DNA from: Pseudomonas fluorescens
GTDB taxonomy: Bacteria; Pseudomonadota; Gammaproteobacteria; Pseudomonadales; Pseudomonadaceae
Reading direction: 5' to 3'
Assembly: GCF_001307275.1 (NCBI RefSeq)
Contig: NZ_CP012831.1
Coordinates: 372,001 to 436,000 of the forward strand
Length of the DNA stretch: 64,000 nucleotides
This document shows positions 30,290 to 39,915 of this stretch, piece by piece (positions within the stretch are counted from its first letter, which is position 1; the number at the start of each line of letters is the position of its first letter). The notes under the pieces were generated by a model, which saw only the letters and a list, made by a program, of their open reading frames with translations, did no database searches and was not told the origin of the DNA. Both the position numbers and the translations under genes were made by a program.

Positions 30290-30454
30290 ATGAGCCTGAC
30301 CACGACAATCCTGATGCTGATATTCGGCTGGCTGAGCGTAGCCACGGCCATGCTGTGGGGAGTGCTTCGAATCGCTCGGCGCCATCATCATGCGCCACCT
30401 GCGCCATCGGAAAAAGCCGCCAAACCTGCCCGGCGCCACGCCGCCGCACACTGA
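30290..30454 (+). CDS. Small membrane protein, 54 residues
   Basis: Starts MSLTTTILMLIFGWLSVATA with one hydrophobic helix (about 5-28), followed by a basic, His- and Ala-rich tail. A very strong ribosome site (GAAGGAGGC) lies 5 bases before the ATG, which makes this short frame credible. Divergent from the C39-like lipoprotein gene. Function unknown. Confidence 0.65.
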   Translation: MSLTTTILMLIFGWLSVATAMLWGVLRIARRHHHAPPAPSEKAAKPARRHAAAH

Positions 30455-30484
30455 CCCTTCACGTTCAAACCCATAACGCTCAAA

Positions 30485-30520
30485 TAAAAAAAGCCACCCG
30501 GGCCTGGACCCGGGTGGCTT
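30485..30520 (-). terminator. Terminator after the terC-family gene
   Basis: AAGCCACCCGGG and CCCGGGTGGCTT pair, and on the minus strand seven T follow. Confidence 0.88.
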
Positions 30521-30534
30521 CTGTCTGCCTGGAA

Positions 30535-31284
30535 TCAGGCGTTGTCGGCCAGCGCCTTTTCCTTGGCCCGACGGGACAACATGTTCAACACCTCGATCGC
30601 CGCCGAGAACGCCATGGCCGCATAGATATAGCCTTTCGGTACATGGGCGCCGAAGCCTTCGGCGATCAGCGTCATGCCGATCATGATCAGGAAGCCCAGG
30701 GCCAGCATGACCACCGTCGGGTTGTCATTGATGAACTTGGCGAGCGGTTCAGCCGCCAACAGCATCACCAGCACCGATACGACGACGGCGATGATCATGA
30801 TCGGCAAATGCTCGGTCATGCCCACGGCGGTGATGATGCTGTCGATGGAGAACACCAGGTCCAACATCAGGATCTGACCGATGGCCGCGGCAAAGCCCAG
30901 GGTCACGCCGGACGTGGCCGACTTGGGATCATTTGGCGCAGGATCCATGCTGTGGTGGATTTCAGTGGTCGCTTTCCACAGCAGGAACAGGCCACCGGCG
31001 ATCAGGATCATGTCTTTCCAGGAGAACGCCTGGCCCAGGATTTCGATGACCGGTTCGGTCAACTGCACAATGAAGGCAATGGTGCTCAACAAGCCCAGGC
31101 GCAGGATCAGCGCCATGCCGATACCGATCCGCCGAGCCTTGGCACGATGCTGTACGGGCAGCTTGTTGGTCAGAATCGAAATGAAGATCAGGTTATCGAT
31201 GCCTAGCACGATTTCCATCACGACCAGAGTCGCCAGGGCAATCCACGCGGTGGGGCTGGCGGCGAGCTGTAAAAGATAATCCAT
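30535..31284 (-). CDS. TerC family integral membrane protein
   Basis: A 249-residue protein with about seven membrane helices and the TerC signatures [20 protein letters not shown] (near 26-45) and [14 protein letters not shown] (near 142-155), whose acidic residues lie within membrane segments. Family members are linked to tellurite resistance and to manganese export coupled to secreted metalloenzymes. There is no ter operon here, so a metal-export role is the more likely guess. Confidence 0.88.
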   Translation of the reverse strand: MDYLLQLAASPTAWIALATLVVMEIVLGIDNLIFISILTNKLPVQHRAKARRIGIGMALILRLGLLSTIAFIVQLTEPVIEILGQAFSWKDMILIAGGLFLLWKATTEIHHSMDPAPNDPKSATSGVTLGFAAAIGQILMLDLVFSIDSIITAVGMTEHLPIMIIAVVVSVLVMLLAAEPLAKFINDNPTVVMLALGFLIMIGMTLIAEGFGAHVPKGYIYAAMAFSAAIEVLNMLSRRAKEKALADNA

Positions 31285-31310
31285 GGGTCAGTCCTGACTG
31301 ATGTGACGCG

Positions 31311-31562
31311 TTAGATGGTTTTGGTAGGGGTTTGTGTTTCGTCAGCTTCGTCCGCCGGCTCTTTCTTCGGGCTGATCAAGCCACCGGTGGCTTCGCTGAT
31401 CGCCTGTTCGGCGGCCTTGTGGGTCTCGTCGATGGCCTGCTTGGCGGTTTCCGCTGCCTGTCCCATCAGTTGCTGGGCACTTTTTTCAGCCTGTTCACAA
31501 CCTGCCAGTGTCGTTACGGACATCACCAACAGGGCTGCCAGCCCCAGGGATTTGTATGTCAT
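31311..31562 (-). CDS. Small lipoprotein, 83 residues
   Basis: A signal peptide ends in the lipobox TTLAGCEQ (Cys near 22). The mature part is an Ala/Glu/Lys-rich helix (SAQQLMGQAAETAKQAIDE) resembling LEA-like or small outer-membrane lipoproteins, then an acidic tail. It is just upstream of the TerC-family gene on the same strand and 26 bases from its start, so they may be cotranscribed. The lipobox supports the start at 31562 over a longer frame. Confidence 0.72.
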   Translation of the reverse strand: MTYKSLGLAALLVMSVTTLAGCEQAEKSAQQLMGQAAETAKQAIDETHKAAEQAISEATGGLISPKKEPADEADETQTPTKTI

Positions 31563-31702
31563 GGAATCAATGCCTCTTGGGAGAATAAAAGGAGCACGAA
31601 AAGTGGCCCACCAATGGCGAGGCATTCTAGAGACGCGAATACTTCAGGAAAATTCGTATTTTCAGCGGTTATACTTCGGTTTTTACGAAGCAATGTGATC
31701 CC

Positions 31703-32599
31703 ATGCTCAATTATCGACAACTGCATTACTTCTGGGTGGTGGCGAAAACCGGCAGCATCGTGCGCGCGTGCGAGCAGTTGAACCTGACGCCACAAACCAT
31801 CAGCGGTCAGATTTCCCTGTTCGAGCAGACGTATAACATCAAACTGTTTCGCCGTGTCGGGCGGCAGTTGGAACTGACCGAAGCCGGCCGCCAGACGCTC
31901 CCCTACGCCGAACACATGTTCCAGTTGGGCGGCGAACTGGAACTGATGCTGCGGGCCCAGCCCAACGAACAACAGACCCTGTTCCGGGTCGGGGTGGCGG
32001 ATGTGGTGCCCAAATCCATCGTCTATCGACTGCTGGCGCCGACCATGGAGTTGAGTGAGCCGCTGCGCATCACCTGCCGCGAGGACAAGCTCGAACGGCT
32101 ACTGGCGGACCTGGCGATCCAGCGTCTGGACCTGGTGATTTCCGATAGTCCGATGCCGACTCACCTGGACATCAAGGGCTACAGCCAGAAACTGGGGGAA
32201 TGCGGGATCAGTTTTTTCGCCACCGCCGCGCTGGCCGAACGCTACGGGCAGGATTTCCCCCATGGCCTGCATGACGCTCCGCTGCTGATTCCCGGGCCGG
32301 AGACCGTGGTGCGCAGCCGCTTGCAACGCTGGTTCGCCGAACAACAGATCCAGCCGCGCATCGTCGGCGAATTCGACGACAGCGCACTGATGCAGGCCTT
32401 CGGTCAATCCGGCAGCGGGATTTTCATCGGCCCGAGCGTGATTGCCGAAGAGGTCAAGCGCCAATACGGCGTAGAAGTGATCGGCCAGACCGATGCGGTG
32501 AGTGAGTCCTTCTACGCCATTTCCGTGGAACGCAAGGTCAGCCACCCCGGCATCGTCGCGATTGCCGAAGGTGCGCGTCGCGAGTTGTTCAGCACTTAG
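31703..32599 (+). CDS. nhaR: LysR-type regulator NhaR
   Basis: A 298-residue LTTR whose N-terminus MLNYRQLHYFWVVAKTGSIVRACEQL and LTPQTISGQISLFEQ are characteristic of NhaR, the Na+-responsive activator of the nhaA antiporter in E. coli. The C-terminal effector domain follows. No antiporter gene is adjacent, so its target is elsewhere or different. Its stop overlaps the convergent MFS gene by four bases. Confidence 0.85.
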   Translation: MLNYRQLHYFWVVAKTGSIVRACEQLNLTPQTISGQISLFEQTYNIKLFRRVGRQLELTEAGRQTLPYAEHMFQLGGELELMLRAQPNEQQTLFRVGVADVVPKSIVYRLLAPTMELSEPLRITCREDKLERLLADLAIQRLDLVISDSPMPTHLDIKGYSQKLGECGISFFATAALAERYGQDFPHGLHDAPLLIPGPETVVRSRLQRWFAEQQIQPRIVGEFDDSALMQAFGQSGSGIFIGPSVIAEEVKRQYGVEVIGQTDAVSESFYAISVERKVSHPGIVAIAEGARRELFST

Positions 32600-33756
32600 C
32601 CATCCATGCAAGTCGCACGGGGCTTGACGGTCATCAGCAGCAACGCCAGCAGAATCGACACAAAGATGAACCCGGCTGCAGCGAACCCGACACTGTCCAG
32701 GCCCAGGTTATCGATGACTCGGCCACCAACCATCGCCCCCAGGCCAATCCCCAGGTTGGCCCCGGCAATGTTCAACGAGGCGGCAAACGCCGGCGCCTGC
32801 GGGGCCGCCTTCATCAGCCGCACATGACTGACCAGGAACAAAGCGGCCTGGGTCACGCCCCAGATGCCCATCGCCGCCGCCAGCGCGAGGGGCGAATGAA
32901 TGCTCGGCACCAACGCCACCATGCCGCCGATCAGGAACAGGCAGAACACCATCGACGCAATCAACGGATGCCGGTCCACCGCACGGCCGCCCAGGGAATT
33001 GCCCAGTAGCCCGACTGCACCAAAGCCCATCAGGCACCAGCCCACCAAGGTGCCATCGAATCCGGCGAGGCGCTCGAGGATATCCGCCAGATAGGTGTAG
33101 GCGGTGAACATGCCGCTGAACACCAGGATCGACAACAGCACGTGCCCCTGCATCAGTGGGCTGCGCAGGATCTTCAATTGGGAGCGGAAGCTCACCTGAT
33201 GCTGGTGCAAATTGGTTTTCGGCAAATAGATAAACAGCAACAAGGCCTTGGCGAAGGCAATGACCGCCAGGATCGCAAACGCGCTGCGCCAGCCAAACGC
33301 ATCGGCAATCAACGTGCCCACTGGAATGCCGAACACCGTGGCGCAGACGATGCCGAAGCCGATCCGGGCGATGGCCCGCCCGGCCAGCTGCGGCCCGACA
33401 ATGTCCACCGCCGTTTCACTGGCCAGCGCCCAGAACACCGGCAGGCCCAGGGCCGGGATCAACCGGGCAATGGCCATCACCCAGATGTTGGGGGCGAAGG
33501 TGGCCAGCAGGTTGGCCAGGCCGAACATCACCAGCACGCTGATAAACAGCTTGCGCCGCTCGAAGCGAGCGAACCAGGCCGTCAGGAATGGCCCGAAGGC
33601 CGCTACCGTAAACGCGAACAACGTCACCAGCAGCCCCGCCTGGGGAATGGTGACGTGCAGGTCGCGGGCAATGGACGGTAACAGGCCAACGATGACGAAT
33701 TCCGTGGTCAGCACGGTAAAACCGGCGGCCGACAACAGGAAAATGGGTAACAACAT
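32596..33756 (-). CDS. MFS efflux transporter (AraJ/YdhP type)
   Basis: A 386-residue 12-TM transporter of the DHA1 family: TTEFVIVGLLPSIARDLHV in helix 1 and RKLFISVLVMFGLANLLA-type loop 2-3. Such pumps export sugars, arabinose or drugs; the substrate is not deducible. The ATG at 33756 has GGAG upstream and begins directly at the first helix. It is convergent with nhaR and divergent from sstT. Confidence 0.85.
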   Translation of the reverse strand: MLLPIFLLSAAGFTVLTTEFVIVGLLPSIARDLHVTIPQAGLLVTLFAFTVAAFGPFLTAWFARFERRKLFISVLVMFGLANLLATFAPNIWVMAIARLIPALGLPVFWALASETAVDIVGPQLAGRAIARIGFGIVCATVFGIPVGTLIADAFGWRSAFAILAVIAFAKALLLFIYLPKTNLHQHQVSFRSQLKILRSPLMQGHVLLSILVFSGMFTAYTYLADILERLAGFDGTLVGWCLMGFGAVGLLGNSLGGRAVDRHPLIASMVFCLFLIGGMVALVPSIHSPLALAAAMGIWGVTQAALFLVSHVRLMKAAPQAPAFAASLNIAGANLGIGLGAMVGGRVIDNLGLDSVGFAAAGFIFVSILLALLLMTVKPRATCMDG

Positions 33757-34037
33757 GCAGAACTCCAGCAAAACGACGACACCAGCGTTAGCCGGAGGCC
33801 CGCTGGCGGAAAGAAAGTGAGAGCGACAAAGCCTAACAGAATGCGTGCGTCATACAAACGCTCGGCATGACCCGGATAAGGGTGACGGACTGTCACAGGT
33901 CCGTCAGATTTTTCATCGGCTGTGATAAAGTCCGCGGCCTGCAAATGCCCTACTTTCTCTCGGTCCGCTCATGTGGCCTGCCCGCTTGTTGCCCTGATTC
34001 GTCGACCGTTGAACACAATAAAATCAGAGATGCCGCT

Positions 34038-35270
34038 ATGACAGCTTCGTCCGTTACCCCTTTGCAACGCCTCAAACGCACCAGCCTGGTGACGCAAATC
34101 ATCATTGGCCTGATCGCCGGTATTGTCCTGGCATGGCTGGCGCCCGACCTGGCGAAATCCACCGCGTTCATTGGCAAGGTCTTCGTGTCCGCACTCAAGG
34201 CCGTGGCGCCGATTCTGGTGTTCGTGCTGGTCATGGCGTCCATCGCCAACCACAAGCACGGCCAGGAAACCCATATCCGCCCCATCCTGTTTCTCTACCT
34301 GCTGGGCACCTTCGCCGCGGCGGTGGTCGCGGTGGTTGCCAGTACGCTGTTTCCGTCCAGCCTGGTGCTGTCGACCCAAGACGTCGCGGTCACAGCGCCC
34401 GGAGGCATCAGCGAGGTGCTGCAAAGCTTGCTGCTGAGCGTGGTGGATAACCCGGTCCGGGCGCTGATGGACGGTAACTTCATCGGCATCCTGGCCTGGG
34501 CCATCGGCATGGGCATCGCCATTCGTCATGCGGGCCAGACCACGCGTACCGTGCTCGAAGACCTGTCCAACGGCGTGACCGTGATCGTGCGCCTGGTCAT
34601 CCGCTTCGCCCCGCTGGGGATCTTCGGGCTGGTGGCCTCGACCCTGGCCACGTCCGGCTTCGGCGCCCTGCTCGGCTACCTGCAACTGCTCACTGTACTG
34701 ATCGGTTGCATGCTGTTCGTGGCGTTGGTGGTCAACCCACTCATCGTGTTCTGGAAACTGCGTCGCAACCCTTACCCACTGGTGTTCACCTGCCTGCGGG
34801 AAAGTGGCATCACGGCGTTTTTCACGCGCAGTTCGGCGGCGAATATTCCGGTGAACCTGGAACTGAGCAAACGCCTGGGCCTGCACGAAGACACCTATTC
34901 GGTGTCGATCCCCCTGGGCGCGACCATCAACATGGCCGGCGCCGCCATCACCATCACCGTACTGACCCTGGCGGCCGTACACACCCTGGGTATTGTGGTG
35001 GACGTGCCAACCGCCGTGCTGCTGAGCGTTGTCGCCGCCATTTGCGCGTGCGGTGCATCCGGGGTGGCCGGCGGTTCGCTGTTGCTGATTCCCCTGGCGT
35101 GCAGCCTGTTTGGCATTCCCAGTGAGATCGCCATGCAAGTGGTCGCGGTGGGCTTCATCATCGGTGTCCTGCAGGACTCGGCGGAGACGGCGTTGAACTC
35201 GTCGACGGATGTGCTGTTCACGGCGGCGGCGTGCCTGGGTGAGGAAGAGAAGCTCGCCCGTACGGCGTGA
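34038..35270 (+). CDS. sstT: Serine/threonine:Na+ symporter
   Basis: A 410-residue member of the dicarboxylate/amino acid:cation symporter family matching SstT ([21 protein letters not shown] at the N-terminus; [19 protein letters not shown] near 260; [20 protein letters not shown] near 285). It imports serine and threonine with sodium across the inner membrane. The ATG at 34038 matches the family start; the reading frame continues 57 codons upstream without homology. Confidence 0.93.
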   Translation: MTASSVTPLQRLKRTSLVTQIIIGLIAGIVLAWLAPDLAKSTAFIGKVFVSALKAVAPILVFVLVMASIANHKHGQETHIRPILFLYLLGTFAAAVVAVVASTLFPSSLVLSTQDVAVTAPGGISEVLQSLLLSVVDNPVRALMDGNFIGILAWAIGMGIAIRHAGQTTRTVLEDLSNGVTVIVRLVIRFAPLGIFGLVASTLATSGFGALLGYLQLLTVLIGCMLFVALVVNPLIVFWKLRRNPYPLVFTCLRESGITAFFTRSSAANIPVNLELSKRLGLHEDTYSVSIPLGATINMAGAAITITVLTLAAVHTLGIVVDVPTAVLLSVVAAICACGASGVAGGSLLLIPLACSLFGIPSEIAMQVVAVGFIIGVLQDSAETALNSSTDVLFTAAACLGEEEKLARTA

Positions 35271-35295
35271 CAATTGCTGTGGCTGTGGGCTTGTC

Positions 35296-35387
35296 ATCGC
35301 GAGCAGGCTCGCTCCCACAGGGGCAGCGGCGCTCACACAATAGCCGCTACGCCACCAATTCTTTGTGGGAGCGAGCTTGCTCGCGAT
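35296..35387. repeat. REP doublet
   Basis: Inverted pair ATCGCGAGCAGGCTCGCTCC and GTGGGAGCGAGCTTGCTCGC with about 45 bases between, after sstT. Confidence 0.88.
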
Positions 35388-35416
35388 AGCGGCGCCGAGG
35401 ATGTAACAGACAGCCA

Positions 35417-35458
35417 CAAAAAAGCCCGGGAACGGCCCACACCGTCCCGGGCTTTTTC
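35417..35458. terminator. Bidirectional terminator between sstT and the DUF1993 gene
   Basis: A-run, AAAGCCCGGGACGG-type stem and complementary arm ending in T-run; it can serve both converging genes. Confidence 0.85.
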
Positions 35459-35470
35459 ATGCCTGCGGGG

Positions 35471-35980
35471 TTAGAACGCGCCCATGTAGTCGCGCTTGCC
35501 CACTTCCACGCCATTGTGGCGCAGCAATGCATAAGTGGTGGTGACGTGGAAGAAGAACTGCGGCAGGCCGTAGGTCAGCAGATAATTCTGGCCGCTGAAG
35601 CGCTTCTCCTTCGGCGTCCCCGGGCGGGTAACGATTTCGATGCCTTCCTTGCCATCGATCTGCGCAGGGCTGATGCCGTCGATAAAGGCCAATACCTTGG
35701 CGATCAGGGCTTGCAGCTCAGCGAAAGTGGTCTCGCTGTCCTCATACTTCGGCACCTCGACCTCGGCCAGGCGGGCGGACACACCCTTGGCGAAATCCAC
35801 CGCGATCTGCACTTGGCGCACCAGCGGGAACATGTCCGGGTACAGGCGGGCTTGCAGGAAAGCATTCGGGTCGATGTTCTTCGCGGTGGCGTGGGCTTCA
35901 GCCTTGTTCAGAACATCGCTCAACGCGTTGAGCATCTGCTTGAAAACCGGGACGGAAGCGGCGTACAGGGAAATAGTCAT
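35471..35980 (-). CDS. DUF1993 domain protein
   Basis: A 169-residue soluble protein starting MTISLYAASVPVFKQMLNALSDVL, typical of DUF1993, a four-helix bundle related to the DinB fold (conserved HVTTTYALLRHNGVEVGK near the end). Family function is unknown; DinB-like members often bind metal or thiols. Start at 35980 has family support. Confidence 0.87.
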   Translation of the reverse strand: MTISLYAASVPVFKQMLNALSDVLNKAEAHATAKNIDPNAFLQARLYPDMFPLVRQVQIAVDFAKGVSARLAEVEVPKYEDSETTFAELQALIAKVLAFIDGISPAQIDGKEGIEIVTRPGTPKEKRFSGQNYLLTYGLPQFFFHVTTTYALLRHNGVEVGKRDYMGAF

Positions 35981-36109
35981 GGCAATCTCATGCAGGTGGC
36001 AGGAAAGAATGATCAAACGGCTGCGATTATAGCCACGCCTTGTTGCACGGCTTGTCTTTTATTACGCAAGGATTAGGCTAGGCGGCTTCCACAGCATAGG
36101 GAACGCGCG

Positions 36110-36757
36110 ATGAGCATCGAAGAACAACAGCAGGCTGAAGAACCACGGCTCAATAGCACGGAAATCCGCATCCTCGGCGCGCTGGTCGAGAAACAGGCCA
36201 CCAACCCCGAGACCTACCCGTTGACGCTCAACGCCCTGGTACTGGCCTGCAACCAGAAAACCAGCCGCGAACCGGTGATGAACCTCAACCCGGGCCAGGT
36301 CGGCCAGAGCCTGCGGGCGCTGGAAGGTCGCGGTTTCACCAAGCTGGTGATGGGCAGCCGCGCCGACCGCTGGGAGCATCGGGTCGACAAAGCCCTGGAG
36401 CTGGTGCCGGCCCAGGTGGTCCTGATGGGCCTGCTGTTCCTGCGTGGCCCGCAAACGGTCAATGAGCTGTTGACCCGCAGCGGACGGATGCACGACTTCG
36501 AAGACGCCGAACAAGTGGTGCACCAGCTCGAACGTCTGATCGCCCGCGGCCTGGCGTTGCTGGTGCCACGCCAGGCCGGCCAGCGCGAAGACCGTTATGT
36601 GCACGCCATGGGTGACCCGGCGGACGTCGAAGCGATTCTCGCCGCCCGCCAGCACCCGGTGGAGCGTGGCGCCGGCGGCAGTGTCTCGCTGGAACGCATC
36701 GAGGAGCTCGAAGCGCGGATCGCGGCACTGGAAGAACGCCTGGCGCGGCTGGAGTAG
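36110..36757 (+). CDS. YceH family protein (DUF480)
   Basis: A 215-residue protein with two winged-helix domains: [25 protein letters not shown] at about 10-35 is the family signature. The C-terminus is a Glu/Arg-rich coiled coil ([22 protein letters not shown]). Probably DNA-binding; biological role not established. It ends 6 bases from the convergent shikimate dehydrogenase-like gene. Confidence 0.9.
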   Translation: MSIEEQQQAEEPRLNSTEIRILGALVEKQATNPETYPLTLNALVLACNQKTSREPVMNLNPGQVGQSLRALEGRGFTKLVMGSRADRWEHRVDKALELVPAQVVLMGLLFLRGPQTVNELLTRSGRMHDFEDAEQVVHQLERLIARGLALLVPRQAGQREDRYVHAMGDPADVEAILAARQHPVERGAGGSVSLERIEELEARIAALEERLARLE

Positions 36758-36763
36758 CGGCGC

Positions 36764-37585
36764 CTACGCCGACCGGGCGAAGGCCACGGCTTTTTCGAAT
36801 TGCTCCAGATTGGGCCGCACACCGGTGTACAGCACGAACTGCTCCAGGGCCTGGATCGCAATGACTTCCAACCCGGTGATGACCCGTTTGCCTTCGGCCC
36901 GGGCGCGTACGATCAGCGGCGTTTCCGACGGGATCGCCACCACATCGAACACGGTCTCGGCCGCGGCGATGGTCTCGGGCTCAAACGCCAACTGATCGGC
37001 TTCCGGGCCGCCGGTCATGCCGATCGGCGTGACGTTGATCAGCATCTGCGGCCGCCGGGCGCCCAGTTCCGCTTGCCATTCATACCCCAGGGACTCGGCC
37101 AGGGCTCGCCCGGTGGCCTCATTGCGGGCAACGATCAGCCCGTTCCTGTAGCCCCCATCGCGCAAGGCACTGGCCACAGCCTTGGCCATACCGCCGCTGC
37201 CGCGCAGGGCAAAGGTCGAATCCTGGGGCACGGCATGGCTTTGCAGCAATTGGGCGATGGCGATGTAGTCCGTGTTGTAGGCCTTCAGATGGCCGTTGGT
37301 ATTGACGATCGTATTGATCGACTGGATCGCGGCGGCCGAAGGATCCAGCTCGTCCACCAGGGCGATGCAGGCTTCCTTGAAGGGCATCGACACGCCGCAG
37401 CCGCGAATGCCCAGCGCGCGGATACCACCCACCGCCCCAGGCAGGTCCTGGCTGCTGAACGCCTTGTAGTAGAAGTTCAGCCCCAATTGTTCATACAAAT
37501 GATTATGAAAGCGCAGGCCGAAGTTTCCGGGACGCCCCGAGAGCGACATGCACAGTTGGGTGTCTTTGTTGGGATTGATCTGCAT
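36764..37585 (-). CDS. Shikimate 5-dehydrogenase-like protein
   Basis: A 273-residue member of the SDH-like branch of the shikimate dehydrogenase family. The substrate loop shows CMSLSGRPGNFGLRFHNHLY and GCGVSMPFKEACIALVDELD with the conserved Lys, the NADP motif is LRGSGGMAKAVASAL, and NVTPIGMTGG matches the family. It differs from core AroE (usually SLSPxxHN), so a specialised role such as quinate/shikimate use is likely. GGAG upstream supports start 37585. Confidence 0.85.
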   Translation of the reverse strand: MQINPNKDTQLCMSLSGRPGNFGLRFHNHLYEQLGLNFYYKAFSSQDLPGAVGGIRALGIRGCGVSMPFKEACIALVDELDPSAAAIQSINTIVNTNGHLKAYNTDYIAIAQLLQSHAVPQDSTFALRGSGGMAKAVASALRDGGYRNGLIVARNEATGRALAESLGYEWQAELGARRPQMLINVTPIGMTGGPEADQLAFEPETIAAAETVFDVVAIPSETPLIVRARAEGKRVITGLEVIAIQALEQFVLYTGVRPNLEQFEKAVAFARSA

Positions 37586-37845
37586 GCGTGTCTCCTTGCA
37601 TTCACTTTCGGACAGACGGAAACACCGTCGCCAAAGGTCTATTCGATGATGATACCGCCAGGCCCGGCCCGATCTCAGGCCGCTGGATGACGCGGCGCGG
37701 TCAAGAAAAGCGCTACAGACCTTACACAATATTTACCCAACGGCGTCGCAAATCCTGAGAAAATCGCTGTCATAGCAAGTATCCCCGCGACCCTCATCGG
37801 GTCTGTTGCAGACCACAGGCGCCGGGGCCGAAACGAGGAACAGCC

Positions 37846-38196
37846 ATGAATCGTAGACTTCCCATCATCGCCCTGCTCATGGGGGCACTCGCGGTCACCG
37901 GCCAGGCATCCGCCCACGGTCGTGGTGGTTGGGAGGGGCCCGCCGTTTTTGGTGCCATCGTCGGTTCGGCCATCGTTGGCTCAGCCATCATCAACCGTGA
38001 TCGGCCGGTGTATGTGCAGCAACCGGTCTACGTCCAGCCGCAGCCGGTCTACTACCAGGCCCCACCACCGGTCTACTATCAGCCGCAACCGGTGTATGTG
38101 GAACAGCCTATCTACTATCGCCCGGCACCGGTGTATTACGGGCCACCACGGGGCTACTACTACGGCCCGCCCCGGGGTCATTACGGCCGCTGGTAA
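37846..38196 (+). CDS. Secreted Tyr/Pro/Gln-rich repeat protein
   Basis: A 116-residue protein with a signal peptide (about 1-24), a Gly-rich hydrophobic segment (AVFGAIVGSAIVGSAII), and then repeats of the form QPVYVQPQPVYYQ up to the end, finishing in Gly/Tyr/Arg-rich sequence. This resembles PXPV-repeat or surface-associated small proteins. It is probably periplasmic or outer-membrane associated. Function unknown. Confidence 0.8.
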   Translation: MNRRLPIIALLMGALAVTGQASAHGRGGWEGPAVFGAIVGSAIVGSAIINRDRPVYVQQPVYVQPQPVYYQAPPPVYYQPQPVYVEQPIYYRPAPVYYGPPRGYYYGPPRGHYGRW

Positions 38197-38216
38197 ACGC
38201 CTCCCGGGCGGCACAA

Positions 38217-38247
38217 GAAAGCCTGTGATCATCGATCACAGGCTTTT
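38217..38247 (+). terminator. Terminator of the Tyr/Pro repeat gene
   Basis: AAAGCCTGTGATC and GATCACAGGCTTTTT form a stem followed by T-run. Confidence 0.88.
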
Positions 38248-38274
38248 TCATGTCTGCTGATAAACCGGTATTTG

Positions 38275-39792
38275 TCAGACGTGCTCGCTGCTTTTCAGTC
38301 GGATCGGCCCATGCTCCGCCGGCTCGTGAACAGGCTCCACCACAGGAATCTCGTTGCCATCACAATCATGCAGCTTGCCGTCACTGAAATAGTCGCCTTC
38401 GCGCAGTGCCGCCAGGTCCTGGTAGCGCAACACACGCTCGGTACCGGCAGCGAAGACTGACTGCTGGTCGGAATTGCCCGCAGTGAAGTGGTTGAATGCC
38501 AGGTTCAGCACGATCGCCATGATTGCCGAAGAACTGATGCCCGAATGAAAGATGGTCGCGAACCAACTCGGGAAATGGTCGTAGAAATTCGGCGCAGCAA
38601 TAGGAATCATGCCGAAGCCGATGGAGGTGGCGACGATGATCAGGTTGACGTTGTTGCGGTAATCGACTTTCGACAGCGTGCGGATGCCGCTGGCAGCCAC
38701 CGTGCCGAACAGCACGATGCCGGCACCGCCCAGCACCGAGGTCGGCACTGCGGCGATCACCCGGCCCATGAACGGCAACAGGCCGAGCACCACCAGGAAC
38801 ACCCCACCGGTCGCCACCACGAAACGGCTCTTGATTCCAGTCACGGCCACCAGCCCGACGTTCTGGGCAAAGGCACTCTGGGTGAAGGAACCGAAGATCG
38901 GCGCGATCATGCTCGACAGCATGTCCGCCCGCAGGCCGTTACCCAGGCGCCTGGAGTCGACTTTGGTGTCGATGATCTCGCCCACCGCCAGGATGTCGGC
39001 AGAGGTTTCCACCAGGGTCACCATGATCACAATGCACATCGACAGGATCGCGGCGATATGGAACGTCGGCATGCCGAAATGGAACGGTGTCGGGAAGCCG
39101 AACATCGGGCCTTGGCTGACCGATGAAAAGTCCGCCATGCCGAGGAACACCGCGATGACCGTCCCCATGACCATCGCCAACAGAATCGACAAACGGGAGA
39201 TGGTTGCGCTGCCCATTTTGCTCAACAGCAGCACCAGCACCAGGGTCACGGCGGCCAGGCCAATGTTCGCCATGCTGCCAAAATCGGCGGCGTGGCTGTC
39301 GCCACCCATCGCCCAACGCGCCGCCACCGGCATCAGGGTCAGGCCGATGGTGGTGATCACAATGCCCGTGACCAGTGGCGGAAAGAACCGGGTGATGCGT
39401 GAAAACACCGGGGTGATCAGCAGACCGATCAGCGACGCTGCGATCACCGCGCCGAGGATGGCTTGAAAGCCCCCTTCCCCGCCGCTGCCGACAATCGCCA
39501 CCATGGTCGCGACGCCCGAAAACGATACGCCCTGCACCAAAGGCAACTGGCAGCCGAAAAACGGCAGGCCGAGGGTTTGCAGCAACGTGGCCAGGCCCCC
39601 TGCGAACAATGACGCGGCAATCAACAGGCCGATGTCCGCCGGCGAAAGCCCAGCCGCCTGGCCGATGATCAACGGTACGGCGACAATGCCACCGTACATG
39701 GTCAACACATGTTGCAGGCCGTAAGCCATATTCGCGCCGACGCCGAGGTTTTCGTCCTCGGGCCGTGGGAGTGAAACATGGGGCGTTTTCAT
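38275..39792 (-). CDS. NCS2 purine permease (xanthine/uric acid type)
   Basis: A 505-residue, about 14-TM nucleobase:cation symporter-2. Signatures are MAYGLQHVLTMYGGIVAVPLIIG in TM1, FGCQLPLVQGVSFSGVATM, and TSADILAVGEIIDTKVDSRRLGNGLRADMLSS with QSAFAQNVGLVAVTGIKSR in the substrate region. The Q-N-x-G motif reading QNVGLVAVTGIKSR favours purines (xanthine or urate) over uracil. A palindromic operator-like sequence lies upstream. Confidence 0.9.
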   Translation of the reverse strand: MKTPHVSLPRPEDENLGVGANMAYGLQHVLTMYGGIVAVPLIIGQAAGLSPADIGLLIAASLFAGGLATLLQTLGLPFFGCQLPLVQGVSFSGVATMVAIVGSGGEGGFQAILGAVIAASLIGLLITPVFSRITRFFPPLVTGIVITTIGLTLMPVAARWAMGGDSHAADFGSMANIGLAAVTLVLVLLLSKMGSATISRLSILLAMVMGTVIAVFLGMADFSSVSQGPMFGFPTPFHFGMPTFHIAAILSMCIVIMVTLVETSADILAVGEIIDTKVDSRRLGNGLRADMLSSMIAPIFGSFTQSAFAQNVGLVAVTGIKSRFVVATGGVFLVVLGLLPFMGRVIAAVPTSVLGGAGIVLFGTVAASGIRTLSKVDYRNNVNLIIVATSIGFGMIPIAAPNFYDHFPSWFATIFHSGISSSAIMAIVLNLAFNHFTAGNSDQQSVFAAGTERVLRYQDLAALREGDYFSDGKLHDCDGNEIPVVEPVHEPAEHGPIRLKSSEHV

Positions 39793-39843
39793 GGTTCGGG
39801 GATTCCCTGTTTTTTGTTATGGGCACACTGTATTCAAAATTCA

Positions 39844-39873
39844 GGACAAATGTCCATAGAGTTGTATACAACT
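39844..39873 (-). promoter_or_regulatory. Operator-like palindromes upstream of the purine permease
   Basis: Two palindromes in the permease leader: GGACAAATGTCC at 39844-39855 and AGTTGTATACAACT (perfect, 14 bases) at 39860-39873. The second resembles GntR-type operators. The binding protein is not identified. Confidence 0.45.
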
Positions 39874-39915
39874 TATTGTGTGCACATTCGGAACAGGCCT
39901 GCGGCCAACCGCCTT

